This document shows positions 26,509 through 35,421 of a DNA stretch of 64,000 nt, piece by piece. The stretch is taken from assembly GCF_002846365.1 (NCBI RefSeq), contig NZ_PJMW01000001.1, positions 558,001 to 622,000 on the forward strand, written 5' to 3'. Source of the stretch: Nocardia fluminea (GTDB taxonomy: Bacteria; Actinomycetota; Actinomycetes; Mycobacteriales; Mycobacteriaceae). The translations under genes were made by a program, and so were the position numbers. The number at the start of each line of letters is the position of its first letter. Position 1 is the first letter of the stretch. The notes under the pieces are model-generated. The model worked only from the letters and a program-made list of their open reading frames with translations, was not told where the DNA came from and searched no databases.

Positions 26509-27135
26509 ATGCCGCCCAAATCGACCGATCGGCGTCGCCCAACCCAGGACCGCGCCAAGGCCACTCGCGAGAACATCCTCGACGCGGCCGCGGAGCTCTT
26601 CGGCGACCGGGGCATCGCCAGCACCTCGACCAACCGGATCGCCGCCGCCGCGGGGGTCAGCATCGGAACCGTCTATCGATACTTCCCTGACCGGGCGATG
26701 ATCGTCGCCGAGCTTCTCGCCCGCATCCAGGGCAATATCGAGCGGCGATTCACCGAACGTGTGCGCGATCTCGCCGACACCCCGGTGCAGCAATTGGTTC
26801 TGGGCGTGCTCGAGGCCGTCATGGAGGAGATGTCCACCGATGTCCCCCTGGTGCGGGCGCTGATAGCCGGGTTGGACTTCTACAGCAGCGGCATGCCCGA
26901 GCTGGAAGTACGGTTGCGCCTGCTGGTCAAGATGCAGGTGATCCAGATCCTCGGCCCCGGCGACGACGACGAATACGACGTGCTGACCTTCACGATCATC
27001 AGCGCGTGTTTCGGAACGGTCCTGCGCGCCGCCGTCCTGGAGGACACTCGCGTGCGCGACGAGGTGATCGCTACGACAGCGCGGTTGATCGCCACGCTCG
27101 CCGACAGCGAGAGGCACGCCCGCACGACCGAGTAG
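26509..27135 (+). CDS. TetR-family transcriptional regulator
   Basis: A 208-residue TetR regulator. The N-terminal helix-turn-helix is TRENILDAAAELFGDRGIASTSTNRIAAAAGVSIGTVYRYFPDRAMI, a textbook match. The C-terminal domain has no recognisable ligand signature. ATG at 26509 follows GGAGGAGGG. It is divergent from the crtEIB operon and is the natural candidate for its regulator, although the tandem direct repeat upstream of crtE is not a typical TetR palindrome. Confidence 0.88.
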   Translation: MPPKSTDRRRPTQDRAKATRENILDAAAELFGDRGIASTSTNRIAAAAGVSIGTVYRYFPDRAMIVAELLARIQGNIERRFTERVRDLADTPVQQLVLGVLEAVMEEMSTDVPLVRALIAGLDFYSSGMPELEVRLRLLVKMQVIQILGPGDDDEYDVLTFTIISACFGTVLRAAVLEDTRVRDEVIATTARLIATLADSERHARTTE

Positions 27136-27290
27136 ATCGCTGGACCGGCTTCCCTTCGGCACACCGACTCTCGCCGACGCCCGATCCGTTGTTTCTGTGC
27201 GAGCTGGACGTCGATCCCCCTAGGCTTGGCCCGATCTCGTCGACAACACCGCCTTCGACAACGGCAGCTACCGGACCCCCGAGGATTCCG

Positions 27291-28217
27291 ATGACCTTCT
27301 CCCCCAGTATGTCTCGCGCGCTCGCCGCAGTGGCGCTCGCCGCGACAGCCGCCGTCTTTCCTACCGCGCAGACCGCTTCCGCTGCACCGGTTTCGTGCCC
27401 GCAATGGACTCGGCACCCCGTCGCGGCGGGCTACGGCATCCTCGAGAACCTGGGGTTCGACGGTCGCGGAAATCTGCTGCTGGCAGAGCAATCCGCTACC
27501 GGATCGACCGGCACCCTGCAACGCCTCGGTGCCGACGGCTCGAGATCGGTCGCGGTCACCGGAGTCGAGGGTCCCGGCGCCATTGTGGCCGTCGGTGACA
27601 CCGCGTATTTCACGACGGGCAACAGCGCCACCTCCGCGCTCACCGACCGGGCCGACGGAACGATTCAGGCCCTGCACCTCGACAGCGGCGCCGTGCGGAC
27701 GGTGGCCACCGGGCTGACGATGCCGAACGGGTTGGCGCAGTTGCCCGACGGCGACTTCGTCGTCAGCAGAGACATCGGCGCCGGCACTCTGACCCGGGTC
27801 ACCACCGGCAACATCACGACGCCCTACGCGCCGACGCTGAGATCTACCAACGGCCTGGCGTTCGACACGCGGCGCGACCGCCTCATCGTCTCGACGACGT
27901 TCAACCCGGCATCGGTCATCGCCGCCATCGACTACCGCGATCCCGAAAGTCCACCGCTGCAGGCCGTGATTCCCGGCGCCGGACCGCTGAACTCGGCCGA
28001 CGATCTGACCGTCGCCCCGGATGGCAAGGCCTATGTGACTCTCAACGTGGCGGGCAGCGTTCAGCAGGTCGACCTGGACACCGGACAGACCTGCGCGATA
28101 GCCGACAATCTACCCCTGTCCTCGTCGGCGCGTTTCGGTGCCGGACCCGGCTGGAACCCGAAGTCGTTGTACGTCACCAGTTTCCTCGGGACGGTCACCG
28201 AGCTGACCCCGCCCTGA
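27291..28217 (+). CDS. Secreted beta-propeller protein (ScyD/SMP-30-like)
   Basis: A 308-residue exported protein. Residues 1-31 form a Sec signal peptide (MTFSPSMSRALAAVALAATAA..TASA-AP). The mature part repeats beta-propeller blades with segments such as LENLGFDGRGNLLLAEQ, MPNGLAQLPDGDFVVSRD and DDLTVAPDGKAYVTLN, which fit the SMP-30/gluconolactonase/ScyD superfamily. Start chosen at ATG 27291 behind GAGGA. Enzymatic activity (lactonase) is possible but no catalytic residues can be assigned with certainty. Confidence 0.75.
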   Translation: MTFSPSMSRALAAVALAATAAVFPTAQTASAAPVSCPQWTRHPVAAGYGILENLGFDGRGNLLLAEQSATGSTGTLQRLGADGSRSVAVTGVEGPGAIVAVGDTAYFTTGNSATSALTDRADGTIQALHLDSGAVRTVATGLTMPNGLAQLPDGDFVVSRDIGAGTLTRVTTGNITTPYAPTLRSTNGLAFDTRRDRLIVSTTFNPASVIAAIDYRDPESPPLQAVIPGAGPLNSADDLTVAPDGKAYVTLNVAGSVQQVDLDTGQTCAIADNLPLSSSARFGAGPGWNPKSLYVTSFLGTVTELTPP

Positions 28218-28430
28218 TCACCGGTTGGAGCAGACCGCCACGAGCAGGGGTCCGTACGGATTCTCAGCGCTGCCCGCCGCGACCAGCAGGCCGCCGACCG
28301 GGCTACAGAGCACGTCCAAGCTCGAGGAGCCGGTGTCGGCCACCGGTTGCTGGGCGTGCGCGGAGTTCGCGCCGACGGCGGAGGCGAGCAGGAAGAGCGC
28401 GAGTGCGGACGACGCCGCGAGCTTGTTCAT
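28218..28430 (-). CDS. Small secreted protein of unknown function
   Basis: A 70-residue preprotein. MNKLAASSALALFLLASAVGANSAHA is a clear Sec signal peptide, leaving a mature protein of about 44 residues with two cysteines (VLCSPVGG and VAVCSNR) that could form one disulfide. ATG at 28430 follows GGTGGGG. Its stop is directly next to that of the convergent beta-propeller gene. Not recognised. Confidence 0.65.
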   Translation of the reverse strand: MNKLAASSALALFLLASAVGANSAHAQQPVADTGSSSLDVLCSPVGGLLVAAGSAENPYGPLLVAVCSNR

Positions 28431-28564
28431 GACCCCACCGTGCCGCGTCTCCGTGCGCTGCGCACGCCCCGAATTGCTGGGGCGCGCACCGGACCGAATC
28501 ATCGGATCGCCGATCGAGTTACCCACGCGGGCAACATACTTGGCGAACACTCACCCGCGCTGGG

Positions 28565-29401
28565 TCAATCGGTCCCGGCGGTGACGCTCGCAGGACCCGC
28601 TGTCGCCGACACCTCGTGCCACCACGTGGCGATCCGGTCGACCACCGCCCCCGGGGTCCGCACCCACTGGATATGGTCGTTCGACGCACCCGCCGGCACG
28701 TCGGCGCTGCGGTAGTCCCATCGAGTCACGCGACCGGGGGTGAACAGGCGACGCGCGAACGCCTCGATACCGCGTCTCGGTGCCAGTGCGTCGTCTTCGA
28801 GGGCGATGACCAGTGTCGGCGTATCGATAGTGCCCGGGGCGGGGTATGGCGGGCGTCCGGTCAGGACCATGCCCGCCCACTCACGCATCTGCGTGCGCGC
28901 CCCGGGTGCGCCGAAAGCCGGCGCGGGTAGATAGCCGAACACAGCCGTGATGACCGGCACGAGTGAAGCCATGATCGCCACGGGCAGCCCGAACTTCGGA
29001 AAATGCCGGTGGTAGGGCAGGCTACCGCCGACGGTCACCATGCCATCGGCGCCGGGATGGTTGAGCTCGTGGCCCGCGGTCAGCTGGGCGCCGAGGCTGT
29101 GCCCGAGGAGAACGACCGGCCGGGTGGGGTGCTCGCGGCGGGCCTCGGCCACTGCCTGGGCGATGGTGTCGATCTCGTCCTGGTAGGACCAGTCGTTGTG
29201 CCGCGATGCCCGTGGCGCACCCTTTTCGAAGCCGCGCCGGGGCAACGCCCGCGCACTCCAGCCGAGGTCGGTGAAGGCCGCGACGAGCGGGGCGTAGAAG
29301 CGCGAACCGATGGCCATGGCCGGGGCGATCAGGACGATCGGCGCATCCATTCCCCGCCCGGAGCCGGTCTCGCCCGGCTGCCGACTGCTCGACCTGCTCA
29401 C
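28565..29401 (-). CDS. Alpha/beta-fold hydrolase
   Basis: A 278-residue hydrolase of the YheT/abhydrolase-like type. VLIAPAMAIGSRFYAPLVAAFTDLGW replaces the usual HG oxyanion motif, the nucleophile elbow is GHSLGA, the acid is the Asp in IALEDDALAP, and His lies in GASNDHIQW. The start is GTG at 29401, set by AAGGAG 7 nt upstream; longer frames lack a ribosome binding site. It is divergent from the DJ-1-type gene across a gap holding regulon site A, so it may be co-regulated. Confidence 0.8.
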   Translation of the reverse strand: MSRSSSRQPGETGSGRGMDAPIVLIAPAMAIGSRFYAPLVAAFTDLGWSARALPRRGFEKGAPRASRHNDWSYQDEIDTIAQAVAEARREHPTRPVVLLGHSLGAQLTAGHELNHPGADGMVTVGGSLPYHRHFPKFGLPVAIMASLVPVITAVFGYLPAPAFGAPGARTQMREWAGMVLTGRPPYPAPGTIDTPTLVIALEDDALAPRRGIEAFARRLFTPGRVTRWDYRSADVPAGASNDHIQWVRTPGAVVDRIATWWHEVSATAGPASVTAGTD

Positions 29402-29467
29402 TGATGTACTCCTTCGTTCGTCTGGTACGCCCATCGAGTCGTTGACGGCGGGCAACCCCGAGGCTAA

Positions 29468-29484
29468 TGTTAGCAGCGAAAACA
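29468..29484. promoter_or_regulatory. Regulon site A of the 17-bp TGT-N3-CA-N-YG-N3-ACA palindrome
   Basis: TGTTAGCAGCGAAAACA fits the shared consensus. A promoter-like TTGACG (29442-29447), 17-bp spacer and TAATGT (29465-29470) points at the DJ-1-type gene, and the site begins within its -10 box. It lies between two divergent genes (starts 29401 and 29574). Confidence 0.65.
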
Positions 29485-29573
29485 TCGGGCGCGGGTTCGC
29501 CGATTCTCCCGCTCTCCCGACCGCCTGGCGTTCCCTCTGTCGCGAGTACGACCACACCCAGGAGGAATCTGTT

Positions 29574-30290
29574 GTGACGAAAGTTCTGATGGTCATCACG
29601 GCCGCGGATCGCTGGACACTGAAAGACGGCACGGTACACCCGTCCGGCTTCTGGGCCGAGGAGGTCGCGTTCCCGCACCGCGCGTTCACCGAAGCGGGAT
29701 GGGACATCACCATCGCGACCCCGGGCGGCAAGAAACCGACGCTCGACCGGCTCAGTCTCGGAATCTCCGGCGGCATGCCGGGCAAGCGCCGCGAAATCGA
29801 GCGCTATCTGGACAGCATCGAGGAGGCGCTGGCCACACCCGTCCCGCTCGACACCGTCGACGCCGATACTTTCGACGTCGTCTTCTACCCGGGCGGGCAC
29901 GGCCCGATGGAAGACCTGGCCTACGACAAGACCTCCGGCGCGCTGCTCGCCGACCGGCTGGCGTCGGGCAAGCCCCTGGCCCTGCTCTGCCACGCTCCCG
30001 CGGCGATCACGGCGGCGACCGGGCCCGACGGCAAGAACCCGTTCGCCGGTCGCCGGATGACCGGCCTGTCCAACCGGGAAGAGCTGCTCAACCGATTCGC
30101 CTGGAAGGCGCCGTGGCTGCTCGAGGACAAGCTCGAAGAGCTGGGCGTCGACTATTCCAAGGCGCTCATCCCCTTACGACCGCACATTGTGGTCGACGGC
30201 AATCTCTACACCGGACAGAACCCACAATCTTCGGAGAAGCTCGCCGACCGGCTCATCACCGACGTCGGCGCCGCATGGTCGTTGACATAA
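29574..30290 (+). CDS. DJ-1/PfpI-family (type 1 glutamine amidotransferase-like) protein
   Basis: A 238-residue protein. The nucleophile elbow is ALLCHAPAAI, with the conserved Cys, and the acid-side segment is VVFYPGGHGPMEDL. This pattern matches DJ-1/Hsp31-like chaperone/glyoxalase/deglycase proteins. They act on reactive carbonyls or damaged proteins, which fits a locus producing aldehydes and enones. GTG at 29574 follows an excellent AGGAGG. Site A and a TTGACG/TAATGT promoter lie upstream, linking it to the TetR regulon. Confidence 0.85.
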   Translation: MTKVLMVITAADRWTLKDGTVHPSGFWAEEVAFPHRAFTEAGWDITIATPGGKKPTLDRLSLGISGGMPGKRREIERYLDSIEEALATPVPLDTVDADTFDVVFYPGGHGPMEDLAYDKTSGALLADRLASGKPLALLCHAPAAITAATGPDGKNPFAGRRMTGLSNREELLNRFAWKAPWLLEDKLEELGVDYSKALIPLRPHIVVDGNLYTGQNPQSSEKLADRLITDVGAAWSLT

Positions 30291-30315
30291 CGCACAAGAC
30301 GGTCGCACCATCGAG

Positions 30316-30332
30316 TGTTGACAGTGCTTACA
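30316..30332. promoter_or_regulatory. Regulon site B of the 17-bp palindrome
   Basis: TGTTGACAGTGCTTACA fits the consensus and is identical to site D1. TTGACA at 30318-30323 lies inside it, with a possible -10 TAGCGT at 30341 after 17 bp, so a bound repressor would cover the -35 box of the three-gene operon starting at 30386. Confidence 0.72.
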
Positions 30333-30385
30333 TTGACGGTTAGCGTCGGGATCGCCTCGAAAAGCAAGCAAAGGGAGCTGCGCCG

Positions 30386-31303
30386 ATGTCAACGACTCAA
30401 CAGAGCACGGTCCAGGTGGATCTCGGTGGTCGAGAAGTCGCCGTCCCGCAAGGCGGTCTCTACGACAGATATCGCATGAATCCGGATCTGGACGAGATAG
30501 CGCGCGATTCCCGGGTCAGTGGTGTCGACTTCTTCCGGGAGCTTCCCAAGACCAGGGTCGACTCTGCGATCGGCGAGACCTACACGCCGAATTTCTACTA
30601 CCGGATGTCGAGTGCCCGGCTCACGATGCTGGCCCGTTCACGCGCGATCCGTTCCCGCCTGCCCGCCGAGCTGGCACCGCTGGAAGTGTTCCCCGGCTTC
30701 GGCTTGATCTCGGTCATGTTCTTCCGCTACGACGTCTGCGATATCGACTTCTACACCGAGGCCGCCGTCGGCATCGCGGTTCGACCGGCCAGACACGGCA
30801 AGCTCGGCATCGCCGACCTGCTCGCCGGCCTCGACAGCGACCGCCTGGATTCGTATGTGCTCTCACTGCCGGTGAGCACCGAGATCGCCCGGGTCCGTGG
30901 GCACGACGGCTACGGCTTCCCCAAATGGGTCACCGGCATCGACTTCGCGGTCGATGACACCCGGACCACCGGCCGAGTCCTCGACGGCAGTGGCGCAACG
31001 GATGTGGCCTTGTCGGTGGCCACTCCGGCCCAGCACCGGTACCCCACGGGTGAGCGGGTGTCGACGCTCACCTCCTACACCGCGATCCGCGGCGCCTGGC
31101 ACTCGACACTGAGCCAGACCAACGTCCTGTCGGCCGGCAGCACGACGATGCCCCGTGACGTCACCCTGACGATGGGGAACGGCCGGCTGTCGGAGGATCT
31201 GCGATCACTCGCGCCGATCAAGTCCCTGCGCCTCGACGTGATGAGCGAGGGCCAGAACGCTTTGCACATGCCGGTGCCGACCTCTGTCCCGACAAGGGCA
31301 TAG
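30386..31303 (+). CDS. Acetoacetate decarboxylase-family protein
   Basis: A 305-residue protein with the ADC-fold segment EIARVRGHDGYGFPKWVTGIDF. In characterised ADCs the GFPKK motif supplies the Schiff-base Lys and an adjacent Lys that lowers its pKa. Here the first Lys is kept and the second is Trp, so true acetoacetate decarboxylation is doubtful; ADC-fold relatives do aldol/dehydration chemistry. ATG at 30386 follows AAGGGAG. It heads a probable operon with the GDXG esterase and the aldehyde dehydrogenase, under site B. Confidence 0.75.
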   Translation: MSTTQQSTVQVDLGGREVAVPQGGLYDRYRMNPDLDEIARDSRVSGVDFFRELPKTRVDSAIGETYTPNFYYRMSSARLTMLARSRAIRSRLPAELAPLEVFPGFGLISVMFFRYDVCDIDFYTEAAVGIAVRPARHGKLGIADLLAGLDSDRLDSYVLSLPVSTEIARVRGHDGYGFPKWVTGIDFAVDDTRTTGRVLDGSGATDVALSVATPAQHRYPTGERVSTLTSYTAIRGAWHSTLSQTNVLSAGSTTMPRDVTLTMGNGRLSEDLRSLAPIKSLRLDVMSEGQNALHMPVPTSVPTRA

Positions 31304-31347
31304 AACAGCACATCGCTGAATGAACACCCGACCAGAAGGAGATCGTG

Positions 31348-32301
31348 ATGACCGAGATCGAGCCGGTTCTCGAGCCCGAGGCAGCGGAGTTCGCGAAAGC
31401 CACCGATACCCCACCGTTCCTGTTCCAGTTGCCACCGGAGGAGGGACGCAAGGCGGTCGACGACGTGCAATCGGGAGACATCGACAAACCCGCCATCGAC
31501 GAGGAATGGATCACCGTCGAGGGCGGGCCGACCGGTTCGGTGAAAGTCCGCATCGTCAGGCCGGCGGGTTCCACCGGCACGCTTCCGGTGATCTTCTATA
31601 TCCACGGCGCGGGCTGGGTATTCGGTAATGCGCACACCCACGATCGACTGGTCCGTGAACTCGCGGTCGGCGCCGATGCTGCCGTGGTGTTTCCGGAGTA
31701 CGACCTGTCGCCGGAAGCGAAATACCCGACGGCGATCGAACAGAACTACGCCGCCGCGCAATGGGTATTCGCGCACGGAGCCGAAAAGGGGCTCGACGCC
31801 ACACGTTTCGCGGCCGCCGGAGATTCGGTGGGCGGCAATATGACTGCCGTACTGACCTTGATGGCCAAGGACCGTGGCGATGTGCGCATCTGCCAGCAGG
31901 TGCTGTTCTATCCGGTCACCGACGCCGATTTCGACACCGCCTCCTACCACCAGTTCGCCGAGCACTACTTCCTCGCTCGCGAGGGCATGCGCTGGTTCTG
32001 GGACCAGTACACCGCCGACGACGCCCAGCGAGCGGAGATCTACGCGTCGCCGCTGCGCGCTTCGGTCGATCAGTTCGCGGGTCTGCCACCCGCGCTGGTG
32101 ATCACCGGGGAAGCCGACGTCCTGCGCGACGAGGGCGAGGCCTACGCGGCCAAGCTCAGGCAGGCCGGGGTAGCGGTCACCCAGGTGCGCTTCGGCGGCA
32201 TCATCCACGACTTCGTGATGATCAATTCGATGCGCTCGACGCACGCGGCCGACGCCGCCATCAAGCTGGCGCAGGACACCCTGCGCGCGGCACTGCACTG
32301 A
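31348..32301 (+). CDS. GDXG/HSL-family alpha/beta hydrolase (esterase or lactonase)
   Basis: A 317-residue hormone-sensitive-lipase-type esterase. The oxyanion motif is IHGAGWVFG, the nucleophile elbow AAGDSVGGN is the GDXG signature, the acid is in ITGEADVLRDEG, and the His is in FGGIIHDFV. ATG at 31348 follows AAGGAG with 6 nt. Second gene of the site B operon. Monoterpene epsilon-lactone hydrolase of Rhodococcus belongs to this same GDXG family, which makes lactone opening after Baeyer-Villiger oxidation an attractive but inferred role. Confidence 0.87.
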   Translation: MTEIEPVLEPEAAEFAKATDTPPFLFQLPPEEGRKAVDDVQSGDIDKPAIDEEWITVEGGPTGSVKVRIVRPAGSTGTLPVIFYIHGAGWVFGNAHTHDRLVRELAVGADAAVVFPEYDLSPEAKYPTAIEQNYAAAQWVFAHGAEKGLDATRFAAAGDSVGGNMTAVLTLMAKDRGDVRICQQVLFYPVTDADFDTASYHQFAEHYFLAREGMRWFWDQYTADDAQRAEIYASPLRASVDQFAGLPPALVITGEADVLRDEGEAYAAKLRQAGVAVTQVRFGGIIHDFVMINSMRSTHAADAAIKLAQDTLRAALH

Positions 32302-32322
32302 ATCCGAACCCATGGAGTCTTC

Positions 32323-33906
32323 ATGTCCCTCGACCACGCCACCCGAACCGTGGCCCTGCCACCTTCGCTGTCCCCGGCCCGGATCAAGCGGTTGACCGCA
32401 CGGATCGCAGCCGGTCCGGACGCCACCGAGGTGACGACCACGGTCCCCTACACCGGCAACCCGCTGGCCACGTTACCCACCTCGACCCCCGACGACGTCG
32501 AGGCGGCGTTCGCCCGTGCCCGCACGGCCCAGAGCCTCTGGGCCGCAATGCCGGTAGCTCGGCGTAAGGCCATCCTGCTGCGGTTCCACGATCTGCTGCT
32601 GCAACGTCAGGACGAGGTCCTCGACCTCGTCCAGGCCGAGAACGGCAAGACTCGTCGCGACGCGTTCCTCGAAGTCACCGATATCGCGATCGCCACCAGG
32701 TACTACGCCCGCAGCGCCGCGCGGTTGCTCGCCCCCAAGCGCCGCCGGGGTGCCATTCCGATTCTGACCCACACCACCGAGCTGCATCACCCCAAAGGTG
32801 TCGTCGCAGTCATCTCACCGTGGAACTATCCGCTGAGTATGGGTGCCGGAGACGCGATTCCGGCGCTGCTGGCCGGCAACGCGGTGGTGCAGAAACCCGA
32901 CACCCAGACCGCGCTCACCGCGCTGTGGGCGCTGGATCTGATGCACGAGGCGGGTTTGCCGAGCGGAGTGTGGCAGATGGTCATCGGCCGTGGCAGCTCC
33001 ATCGGCACGGCGCTGATGGACAACGCCGACTACCTGATGTTCACCGGGTCCACCGCCAGTGGTCGCCGCATCGCCCGCGACGCGGGCGAACGTCTCATCG
33101 GCGCTTCCCTCGAGCTCGGCGGCAAGAACCCGATGATCGTCCTCGACGACGCCGACATCGATCGTGCCGCCGACGGTGCGGTGTCCGCGTGCTTCTCCTC
33201 CACCGGGCAGCTGTGCGTGTCCATCGAACGGATGTATGTGGCCGAGGCGATCCGCGACGAGTTCGTGGCCGCGTTCGTGGCGCGGACGAAGGCGATGAAC
33301 ATCGGTACCGCCTACGACTACAGCACCGACGTGGGCTGCCTGACCAACCGATCCCAGCTCGATACCGTCACCGCGCACGTCGAGGACGCGGTCGCCAAGG
33401 GCGCCACCGTGCTGGCCGGCGGCCGGGCACGACCCGACCTCGGGCCGCTGTTCTACGAACCGACCATCCTCACCGGTGTCACCCCGGAGATGACGCTCTA
33501 CGACCACGAGACGTTCGGGCCGGTGGTATCGATCTATCCCTTCACCGAGATCGACGAGGCCGTGGAGCGGGCCAATGCGAGCGCGTACGGCCTCAACGCC
33601 AGCGTCTGGACTCGCGACGGCGCGAAAGGCCGTGCCGTCGCGGCGCGGGTGCACGCCGGCACGGTCAACGTCAACGATGCCTACGCCGCGGCGTGGGGCA
33701 GCGTCGATTCGCCGATGGGCGGCATGGGTGACTCCGGGCTCGGCCGCCGTCACGGCGCCGACGGCATGCTCAAATACACAGAGCCGCAGACGATCGCACA
33801 CCAGCGGCTGCTGGGTTTCGACCCACCGGCGGGCCTGTCCCAGAGCGCATGGGCGTCCACGCTGACCACTCTGCTCGGTGGCATGAAGAACGTGGGCGCG
33901 CGCTGA
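32323..33906 (+). CDS. Aldehyde dehydrogenase, succinic-semialdehyde-dehydrogenase-like (GabD2 type)
   Basis: A 527-residue NAD(P)-dependent aldehyde dehydrogenase with all hallmarks: ISPWNYPLSMGAGDAIPALLAGNAVVQKP cofactor region, FTGSTASGRRI, the general base in LELGGKNPM, the catalytic Cys in STGQLCVSIER, and ETFGPVVSIYPF. The N-terminal region (TRTVALPPSLSPARIKRLTARI) is shared with mycobacterial GabD2-type proteins. Third gene of the site B operon, followed by a strong terminator. The substrate may be a pathway aldehyde rather than succinic semialdehyde. Confidence 0.9.
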   Translation: MSLDHATRTVALPPSLSPARIKRLTARIAAGPDATEVTTTVPYTGNPLATLPTSTPDDVEAAFARARTAQSLWAAMPVARRKAILLRFHDLLLQRQDEVLDLVQAENGKTRRDAFLEVTDIAIATRYYARSAARLLAPKRRRGAIPILTHTTELHHPKGVVAVISPWNYPLSMGAGDAIPALLAGNAVVQKPDTQTALTALWALDLMHEAGLPSGVWQMVIGRGSSIGTALMDNADYLMFTGSTASGRRIARDAGERLIGASLELGGKNPMIVLDDADIDRAADGAVSACFSSTGQLCVSIERMYVAEAIRDEFVAAFVARTKAMNIGTAYDYSTDVGCLTNRSQLDTVTAHVEDAVAKGATVLAGGRARPDLGPLFYEPTILTGVTPEMTLYDHETFGPVVSIYPFTEIDEAVERANASAYGLNASVWTRDGAKGRAVAARVHAGTVNVNDAYAAAWGSVDSPMGGMGDSGLGRRHGADGMLKYTEPQTIAHQRLLGFDPPAGLSQSAWASTLTTLLGGMKNVGAR

Positions 33907-33914
33907 GACGCCTC

Positions 33915-33944
33915 TCGGCCCGAGCGGGAGTCCGCTCGGGCCGA
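33915..33944. terminator. Perfect 13-bp hairpin between convergent genes, terminator
   Basis: TCGGCCCGAGCGG (33915-33927) pairs perfectly with CCGCTCGGGCCGA (33932-33944) around a 4-nt loop. It lies 9 bp past the aldehyde dehydrogenase stop and 23 bp before the DUF3533 gene's stop on the other strand, so it can serve both. Confidence 0.85.
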
Positions 33945-33966
33945 AAGTGCTGTCGCAGTATGACTG

Positions 33967-35298
33967 TCAGGCCGCGACGAGTTCAGCGGCGGGGCTCGAG
34001 GTACGGGTGAGCCCCTTACGGTCGTAGTAGCCGGTGATCAGCACACCGGAGATGACGCCGATGGCCAACCCGAGGACCGTCATCCAGAATCCGCGTCCCA
34101 TGCCCGCTGCCGCGTGCCCGTCGAAGTACATCAGCGATCGGATCGCGAGGTAGACCTGGCGCAACGGTTCGAATTCGGCCAGCGCGCCGATGAATCGCGG
34201 CGTCGCCTCCACCGGAATGGTGCCGCCCGCCGACGGCATTCCGAGGATGACGAACACGATGATGTTGACCAGCACACCGACCGAGCCCACGGCAGCCATG
34301 ATGGTCAGCGCGGTGACACCGACCGCGGTCATCGCGAAAGCGCTATAGAGGAGCAGTTCCAGCGGTTGGTCGACGTGGATGCCCAGCGCCGAGGTGATGG
34401 CAAGGAGCCCGCCCGCGGTCAGTGCCGCGGCGCCCATCATGACCGCCCACTTGATCACCAGGGTCCGCAGCCTGGACAGCCGCGAGGTGGGAGCGTGGCT
34501 GAAGTACGGTCCGTACTCGGTCGGCGCGAAACCGAGCATGGAGTCGATGACCGCGTGAATGGTCATCGCACCGGTCATGCCGCCGAGCAGAATCGTCAAG
34601 GCGTAGAAGAACGCGGTCAGACCTTGCCCGGATCCCTCCGGAGTGCCGTGAAAGACGTCGATGACGGGCTGGACAGGTTCGGCGAGGGTGAGGCGAGTAG
34701 CCACGCTGAGCTGATCGGCGCCGCCGAGTTGTTGCTGCACCCGATCGGTGAGCTGGCGACCGATCGCGGTGTTGGCGGTCTCGATCGTCCGGTCGGCGAA
34801 GCGCGTCGAGATCGACGTGCTGAACGGGCCGAGGCGCGGGTTGGTCTGCATGGTGATCGTGGGGCGCGGGATATCCCCCGGCTGCACCGAGCCGAGCCCG
34901 AGGTTGCCCAGTCGCTTGCTGAAATCGCTGGGGATGACCAACAGCCCGTAGACCTGTCCGTCCCGCATCTGCTGTTGCGCCGCGTTGATGCCGAGTACTC
35001 GCAGGTCGAACGTCTCGCCGGGCGTATTCGCGATCACGGCGTCGAGTACCTGGGCGCCGAAGTTGACCGTGGTGGTGTCTCCCGGCGCGCCGATGGTGTC
35101 GCCGACATCGTTGTTGACGACCGCGATCGGGTAGTTGCGCAGGTTCTGGTCAGGTTTGGCGACGTAGGCGAGGTACATCAGGCCGAGCAGCGAGGTGAAC
35201 ACCGTCACCACGACGACGGGGATGATCCAGCGCAGTCGCAATGGGCTCGGGCCGGTCGCCGGCGCGTCGGTAGGGGTGGGGGCGGAGGTGGCGCCCAT
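33967..35298 (-). CDS. DUF3533 / ABC-2-like membrane protein
   Basis: A 443-residue membrane protein. One N-terminal transmembrane helix (LRWIIPVVVVTVFTSLLGLMYLAYV) is followed by a large extracytoplasmic region starting YPIAVVNNDVG, then five or so helices from about residue 225, including GGTIPVEATPRFIGALAEFEPLRQVYLAIR. This is the YhgE/SNG1/DUF3533 arrangement seen in transport- or secretion-associated proteins. ATG at 35298 follows AGGAGAAACTC. It is divergent from the PucR gene, and may help export or tolerate a toxic pathway compound. Confidence 0.82.
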   Translation of the reverse strand: MGATSAPTPTDAPATGPSPLRLRWIIPVVVVTVFTSLLGLMYLAYVAKPDQNLRNYPIAVVNNDVGDTIGAPGDTTTVNFGAQVLDAVIANTPGETFDLRVLGINAAQQQMRDGQVYGLLVIPSDFSKRLGNLGLGSVQPGDIPRPTITMQTNPRLGPFSTSISTRFADRTIETANTAIGRQLTDRVQQQLGGADQLSVATRLTLAEPVQPVIDVFHGTPEGSGQGLTAFFYALTILLGGMTGAMTIHAVIDSMLGFAPTEYGPYFSHAPTSRLSRLRTLVIKWAVMMGAAALTAGGLLAITSALGIHVDQPLELLLYSAFAMTAVGVTALTIMAAVGSVGVLVNIIVFVILGMPSAGGTIPVEATPRFIGALAEFEPLRQVYLAIRSLMYFDGHAAAGMGRGFWMTVLGLAIGVISGVLITGYYDRKGLTRTSSPAAELVAA

Positions 35299-35421
35299 GA
35301 GTTTCTCCTGATCGTGTCTGGGGAATCAGCCGTTCGATGTGAACCAGGTTCCTCCGGCGACCCACCCTGAATCCAGGTCAGAATGCATCTTCCTACCGCC
35401 ATTTTGGGGCATAGTGTTCGT

